DNA from: Planctomycetota bacterium
GTDB taxonomy: Bacteria > Planctomycetota > Planctomycetia > Isosphaerales > Isosphaeraceae
Direction: 5' to 3'
Assembly (NCBI GenBank): GCA_021778575.1
Contig: JAJYCH010000208.1
Location: 1-7,621 of the forward strand
Length of the DNA: 7,621 nt
The translations under genes and the position numbers were made by a program. Positions 4,826 to 7,621 of the stretch are shown here, one piece after another. Below the pieces are notes generated by a model. It did no database searches. It had not been told where the DNA came from and was given only the letters and a program-made list of their open reading frames with translations. Positions within the stretch are counted from its first letter, which is position 1, and the number at the start of each line of letters is the position of its first letter.

Positions 4826-6274
4826 TCATTCCTTTCTCGATGGATTTCCTATCGTTGAAGATTCACGCTTCGAGAACCGGACCGTCACCCGAGCGAAACC
4901 GGACCGACTGACCGACTGGGGTTCCTTCCAATCCCACAAAATCCTGGCGGTGATCTCAGCGGTCCGCCCTCCCGAAGAGTCGATCGAAGCACCACGACCA
5001 TCAGGGTAGATGACGAATCCGCCAACGAACGAGTCGGAGAGCGTGTTGTCGTCCCAGACCTCGAAGAATAGGGGCTGGCCGTCGCGAAACTCCCGCGGCT
5101 GGTTGACGCCTTTGTCCGTGCTCTTGAAGCCCCTCCACTGGCCGGCACGAACGGGCGGAGCCGTCGCGGTACGAAGGACCTGCACATCCTTGTCAAAGAC
5201 GATCACATAGGGGTCGATCGTCTGGCCTTCTGGTGCTAGCTCGAATGCCTGGATCTTCACCACCTCGATCAACTGGCCGTCGTCCGTCCTGGCCCGACGC
5301 CCCGAGAGCTCGCGGTATCCGCCAGTCTCGACCCAGAGCTTCAGCGCGGCCAGACGTTCGGGGACGAACGGATGCACCAGAACGTGACGTTTCAAATCGA
5401 GGATCAGCTTGACGAATGGCTGAGTCTGCCACTGCTGGAAGTCCCTGATCACCTTCTCGGCGTCGAAGTCGGCCTTCTCCGGGTCGATCCAGGGGCTGTC
5501 GGCGTTCAGACCATGCTGGAGCCTCATGATCGCCTGATAGGCGATCTTCGGTTCGCCACAACAGAGCAGCCCGGCTCGATCGGCGGAGATTTCCGACTCC
5601 CGGCACCAGGTGTAGAGGCGGCCCAGTCCGAGGGTCGGCAGGACGGCCTGGAACTTGTCGGGCACGACGGCCAGGTTGATCGCCTGGATCACCGAGAGCA
5701 GGCCGAACGCCTTCGATTTCAGTTCGAGGTGACCGCACTTCACATGGCCGAGTTCGTGGCCGATGACGAACCTCAATTCCTCCGGTCGCCCTTCATAGAG
5801 CGCGAGCAGCCCGGAGGTCAGCACGAGCTGATCCCGATGGAAGGCGTGGGTGACGTAGGCCTGAGTGAAAGGGGAGTTCCGGACATAGATCGCCGGCCTC
5901 GGGAGGCCCAGAGTCTTCGCGCAATGCTCGACCTCGGTCTCGAGGGGTCGGAGAGCGGGTTGACCCTCCATCGGGAACGCCTCGGTGATCAAGCTGGCGA
6001 TCTGCCGCGCCCCGACGAATTGATCGACCCAATCGCCGACCTGCTGCGCCAGGCCCCCCAGGATCGGCCAGTCGGCCACATCTCCCTTCATCAAGGGCGC
6101 GAGCAGGTGACCGAACAGGAGATCATCCCGGGTGGCGATGTCATAAGCAGAGATGGCAGCCGGCAACGGGTCGGAATCCGACCCGGCCGGGCCGGGAGTG
6201 GCGAAGACGGCCAGGATCGAAAGACTGAGTACCGCGATTCGAACGAGACGCATTCGCAGGTTCGGCACAGGCAT
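4826..6274 (-). CDS. Secreted M48-family zinc metallopeptidase with C-terminal C2-like domain
   Basis: Encodes 482 residues from ATG 6274 (GGGAG close upstream). I chose this start because it places a classic signal peptide at the N-terminus: basic NLRMRLVR, hydrophobic IAVLSLSILAVFA, likely cleavage near Ala30. Upstream ATGs at 6334 and beyond lie in the divergent promoter region. The peptidase domain (about 85-320) carries VIGHELGHVKCGH with zinc ligands H173 and H177 and catalytic E174, and E228-I-S-A-D232 as the ExxAD third-ligand motif; this pattern is typical of M48 (Ste24/HtpX/BepA/LoiP group). Unlike HtpX it lacks four membrane helices, so it is probably periplasmic. Residues about 333-460 look like a C2 beta-sandwich: IEVVKIQAFEL, DPYVIV (D354) and FEVWDDN (404-410) match the 'A..L...DPYV.V' and 'VWD.D' strands. 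A proteolytic quality-control or envelope role is plausible; substrate unknown. The stop overlaps the lipoprotein gene's first ATG. Confidence 0.88.
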   Translation of the reverse strand: MPVPNLRMRLVRIAVLSLSILAVFATPGPAGSDSDPLPAAISAYDIATRDDLLFGHLLAPLMKGDVADWPILGGLAQQVGDWVDQFVGARQIASLITEAFPMEGQPALRPLETEVEHCAKTLGLPRPAIYVRNSPFTQAYVTHAFHRDQLVLTSGLLALYEGRPEELRFVIGHELGHVKCGHLELKSKAFGLLSVIQAINLAVVPDKFQAVLPTLGLGRLYTWCRESEISADRAGLLCCGEPKIAYQAIMRLQHGLNADSPWIDPEKADFDAEKVIRDFQQWQTQPFVKLILDLKRHVLVHPFVPERLAALKLWVETGGYRELSGRRARTDDGQLIEVVKIQAFELAPEGQTIDPYVIVFDKDVQVLRTATAPPVRAGQWRGFKSTDKGVNQPREFRDGQPLFFEVWDDNTLSDSFVGGFVIYPDGRGASIDSSGGRTAEITARILWDWKEPQSVSRSGFARVTVRFSKRESSTIGNPSRKE

Positions 6275-6359
6275 TCTCCCGATTCTGAGTTGGGCCGATC
6301 GACGTCGCCCCCACACTCGATCACGCGGGTCCATGATCACGGCCCGGTGATCTCGGGTC

Positions 6360-6380
6360 AATAGTCGAAATTGGACTATT
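6360..6380. promoter_or_regulatory. Perfect dyad in divergent intergenic region, putative repressor operator
   Basis: AATAGTC (6360-6366) and GACTATT (6374-6380) are perfect 7-bp inverted arms separated by 7 bp (GAAATTG), about two helical turns in total. It lies 40 nt before the XRE-type gene and 86 nt before the peptidase start. TTGGAC (6371-6376) inside it could act as a -35 element for the regulator gene, with TTTAAC (6392-6397) as a weak -10, so a bound dimer would block transcription. Dyad geometry and position beside an HTH gene are typical of autoregulated XRE repressors; binding is inference. Confidence 0.55.
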
Positions 6381-6396
6381 CCAAAAAGGACTTTAA

Positions 6397-6422
6397 CGTG
6401 CGGCCGAGGTGACGGCCGCATG
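6397..6422 (+). promoter_or_regulatory. Inverted repeat enclosing the ribosome-binding site and start codon of the XRE-type gene
   Basis: GCGGCCG (6400-6406) and CGGCCGC (6413-6419) are perfect arms around the 6-nt loop AGGTGA, part of the GAGGTGA Shine-Dalgarno (6406-6412). Pairing continues outward as T6399-A6420, a G6398-T6421 wobble and C6397-G6422, so the ATG is in the stem. In RNA this would be a stable hairpin with the Shine-Dalgarno in its loop and the start codon paired; as DNA it could be a second operator. Which one applies depends on the transcription start, which is not known. Confidence 0.5.
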
Positions 6423-6671
6423 GACAAGTCGATCTTCTCCCGAGATTACGAAGTCTTCCTCGGAGGGCTCCGCGAAGCCCGACGCGACGCGGGCCTGACA
6501 CAGGTCGAGCTGGCGAGTCGTCTCGGCCAGACCCAGTCGTTCGTCAGCAAATGCGAGCGAGGCGAGCGACGGCTCGACCTGGTCGAGGCAAGGGCCTTCT
6601 GCCTGGCGATCGGCCTCCCGTTCGTCGAGTTCGTCGCCGCGTTCGAGGCGAAGCTCGCCACGGGAAGATGA
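6420..6671 (+). CDS. XRE/Cro-type helix-turn-helix transcriptional regulator (83 aa)
   Basis: Starts at ATG 6420 with GAGGTGA (6406-6412) 7 nt upstream. Almost the whole protein is one HTH_3/Cro-C1-type domain: LREARRDAGLTQVELASRLG (17-36) followed by QTQSFVSKCERGERR (37-51), with the Q-S-F-V-S-K-C-E-R-G-E-R recognition-helix and turn signature of the family. The C-terminal part (LDLVEARAFCLAIGLPFVEF) packs as the final helices, and no effector or oligomerisation domain follows. Short stand-alone XRE proteins of this form usually bind dyad operators as dimers and repress their own gene; the perfect dyad at 6360-6380 is the obvious candidate site. The divergent peptidase/lipoprotein pair may be co-controlled. 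An antitoxin role is possible for a protein of this size, but no toxin gene is adjacent. Confidence 0.92.
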   Translation: MDKSIFSRDYEVFLGGLREARRDAGLTQVELASRLGQTQSFVSKCERGERRLDLVEARAFCLAIGLPFVEFVAAFEAKLATGR

Positions 6672-6754
6672 ACGGGACGGCGATGTCACGGTCCCGATCG
6701 CCCACGGCTTCCAAAGCGGATAATCCAGGCTCGCGGACCGCCTCGTTCGTCGGA

Positions 6755-7393
6755 TCAACGATCCAGCGACTCGGTGGTCGAACTCGCTCGCCTTCTCTCG
6801 AGGAGCGACTGCAACTTTGCCCTGGTATCGAGACGAATCACGGCTTCGTTATCAGCGGGCTCACCCATCATGGAAGGACCAGTGGATCTCGGGGCCTGGA
6901 TCTTCTCCGCCGGAATGTTCGACCCCCCCAGCAGCTTCCGGGTCATCGCCAGGGAGGCGATCGCCGACAGGTAGGCCCGGTGGGCAGCTTCCTGCCGCTT
7001 TGTCGCGAACTTGAGTTGCTGTAACGAGAGGCCGTGAGGTCGGGCGGCGGCGGTGTCGGCGTACGACGACTGGAGCCAGCAGGCCAGGATCCGCTCGATC
7101 AGCAGCGTCTCGAGCGGCGAGGAGTCCGGATTGGTGAGCTGGACCCTCATCGCTTTGAGCCGGCGGGTCAGCGACTCCTTCAGGGCCAGGTCGGTCCCGC
7201 CGATCAGCTCGATCCAGGACCGATGGGCGTGGGTCGTCAGCGCCCCGTACTGCTCCCAGATCTCGGGATGATCGTCGAGGGTCTTGCGGAGCGACGGGAG
7301 CGAAGCCTGGTCGCCCGACCGGGCTCGTTCGAGCACGGTGCGGATCTGGTCCTCGGCGGTTGCGGGCTTCGACGGATCAGGATTCTCGGACAC
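6755..7393 (-). CDS. Conserved-type helical protein of unknown function (212 aa)
   Basis: Begins with GTG at 7393, supported by GGAGG 8 nt upstream, and overlaps the end of the preceding minus-strand gene by 17 nt. It is almost entirely helical, without signal peptide, membrane segment or cysteine cluster. Visible landmarks: LPSLRKTLDDHPEIW (32-46), HRSWIELIGG (57-66), an SPLETLLIERILACWLQ helix (92-108), and KRQEAAHRAYLSAIASLAMT (132-151) leading to RKLL. The 'LR..LD.HPEIW ... PLE.LL.ERI.ACWLQ ... A..RYL.A...LA..RKLL' layout is one I associate with an uncharacterised family common in planctomycete genomes, often in accessory regions. The C-terminal 50 residues are polar and probably disordered. 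No function can be assigned. It converges with the XRE-type gene across an 83-nt gap. Confidence 0.8.
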   Translation of the reverse strand: MSENPDPSKPATAEDQIRTVLERARSGDQASLPSLRKTLDDHPEIWEQYGALTTHAHRSWIELIGGTDLALKESLTRRLKAMRVQLTNPDSSPLETLLIERILACWLQSSYADTAAARPHGLSLQQLKFATKRQEAAHRAYLSAIASLAMTRKLLGGSNIPAEKIQAPRSTGPSMMGEPADNEAVIRLDTRAKLQSLLERRRASSTTESLDR

Positions 7394-7621
7394 GTCGCTT
7401 CCTCCACTTGTGGTCCACCCGGTGGTAGCCGGCGAGCCTCAGGTTGACCTCCAGCATCAGCTTGCAGGCGGCCTCGTGCTGGGCCAGGGCTCGCTCGGGG
7501 GTGATGAGTCGCGTCTGCTCGGCCTTGAAGGCGGCGGCCGCTTCGAGCCGACGCCGACGTCCCTCCTCGACCTTCCGCTCGGCGATCCGACCGACCAGCC
7601 CCCGACCGACATACGTCTTGA
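7377..7621 (-). CDS. C-terminal part of an unknown basic protein (partial, cut by window edge)
   Basis: On the minus strand a frame is open from the window edge to TGA at 7377-7379 (81 codons, third positions almost all G or C). It reads KTYVGRGLVGRIAERKVEEG, an Arg/Ala-rich helix, then TPERALAQHEAACKLMLEVN, LRLAGYHRVDHKWRKRR and VRES. It is strongly basic towards the end. Its last 17 nt overlap the GTG start of the 212-residue gene, whose Shine-Dalgarno lies inside this coding sequence, indicating an operon with coupled translation. The start lies outside the window, so length and family are unknown; a nucleic-acid-binding tail would fit the charge but is not shown. Confidence 0.65.
   Translation of the reverse strand, partial: KTYVGRGLVGRIAERKVEEGRRRRLEAAAAFKAEQTRLITPERALAQHEAACKLMLEVNLRLAGYHRVDHKWRKRRVRES

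Noticed and set aside
5372..6364. 330-residue + strand open frame opposite the peptidase gene
   Set aside because: Antisense shadow; the minus strand carries the HELGH and ExxAD motifs, signal peptide and C2-like domain.
6275..6427. Upstream extension of the peptidase to ATG 6334 or 6427
   Set aside because: Would bury the signal peptide and run across the divergent promoter region and the dyad.
6673..6696. CGGGAC / GTCCCG inverted repeat just after the XRE-type gene as a terminator
   Set aside because: Only 6 bp with a 12-nt loop and no T-run, so not convincing as a terminator.
6551..7024. 157-residue + strand frame overlapping the XRE-type gene and the 212-aa gene
   Set aside because: Arg/Gly-rich shadow across two better supported genes on opposite strands, without a Shine-Dalgarno.

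Overview
The window is GC-rich DNA with strong third-position GC bias, arginine-rich shadow frames and many small lineage-specific proteins. Together with protein types I know mostly from planctomycetes, this suggests a planctomycete of the Isosphaeraceae/Singulisphaera kind. That assignment is inference from style and family knowledge; no rRNA or other marker gene is present. No tRNA, rRNA, CRISPR array, transposase or integrase is visible.

Left block (about 1-4190, all + strand): a run of tightly spaced, mostly well-primed genes. In order: the possible tail of an upstream gene; a 323-residue protein resembling the DUF3150 type; a 77-residue protein coupled to it by a 1-nt overlap; an 89-residue Cys4 zinc-ribbon-like protein; a 476-residue divergent DNA polymerase III sliding-clamp-like protein (DnaN fold) with a long helical C-terminal extension; a 154-residue protein whose C-terminal helical module is also seen in phage single-strand annealing proteins; and a 108-residue basic membrane protein. 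An 11-bp GC hairpin followed by a T-rich run closes the block. The combination looks like an accessory DNA replication/recombination module, perhaps of an integrated element, but no mobility gene lies inside the window.

Middle (about 4190-4628): a lower-GC stretch without a confident intact gene. The minus strand holds two adjacent protein-like open frames that look like one gene broken by a frameshift, and there is a short AT-rich palindrome.

Right-middle (4629-6671): a minus-strand pair made of a secreted M48 zinc metallopeptidase (HELGH plus downstream ExxAD) fused to a C-terminal C2-like domain, and a tiny Tat-type lipoprotein that starts at its stop codon. Divergent from it is an 83-residue XRE/Cro-type repressor-like gene. 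The intergenic region carries a perfect AATAGTC-N7-GACTATT dyad and, over the repressor's ribosome-binding site, a second inverted repeat. This arrangement suggests autoregulation and possibly control of the peptidase pair.

Right end (6755-7621): two minus-strand genes of unknown function overlapping by 17 nt, the first of them cut by the window edge.
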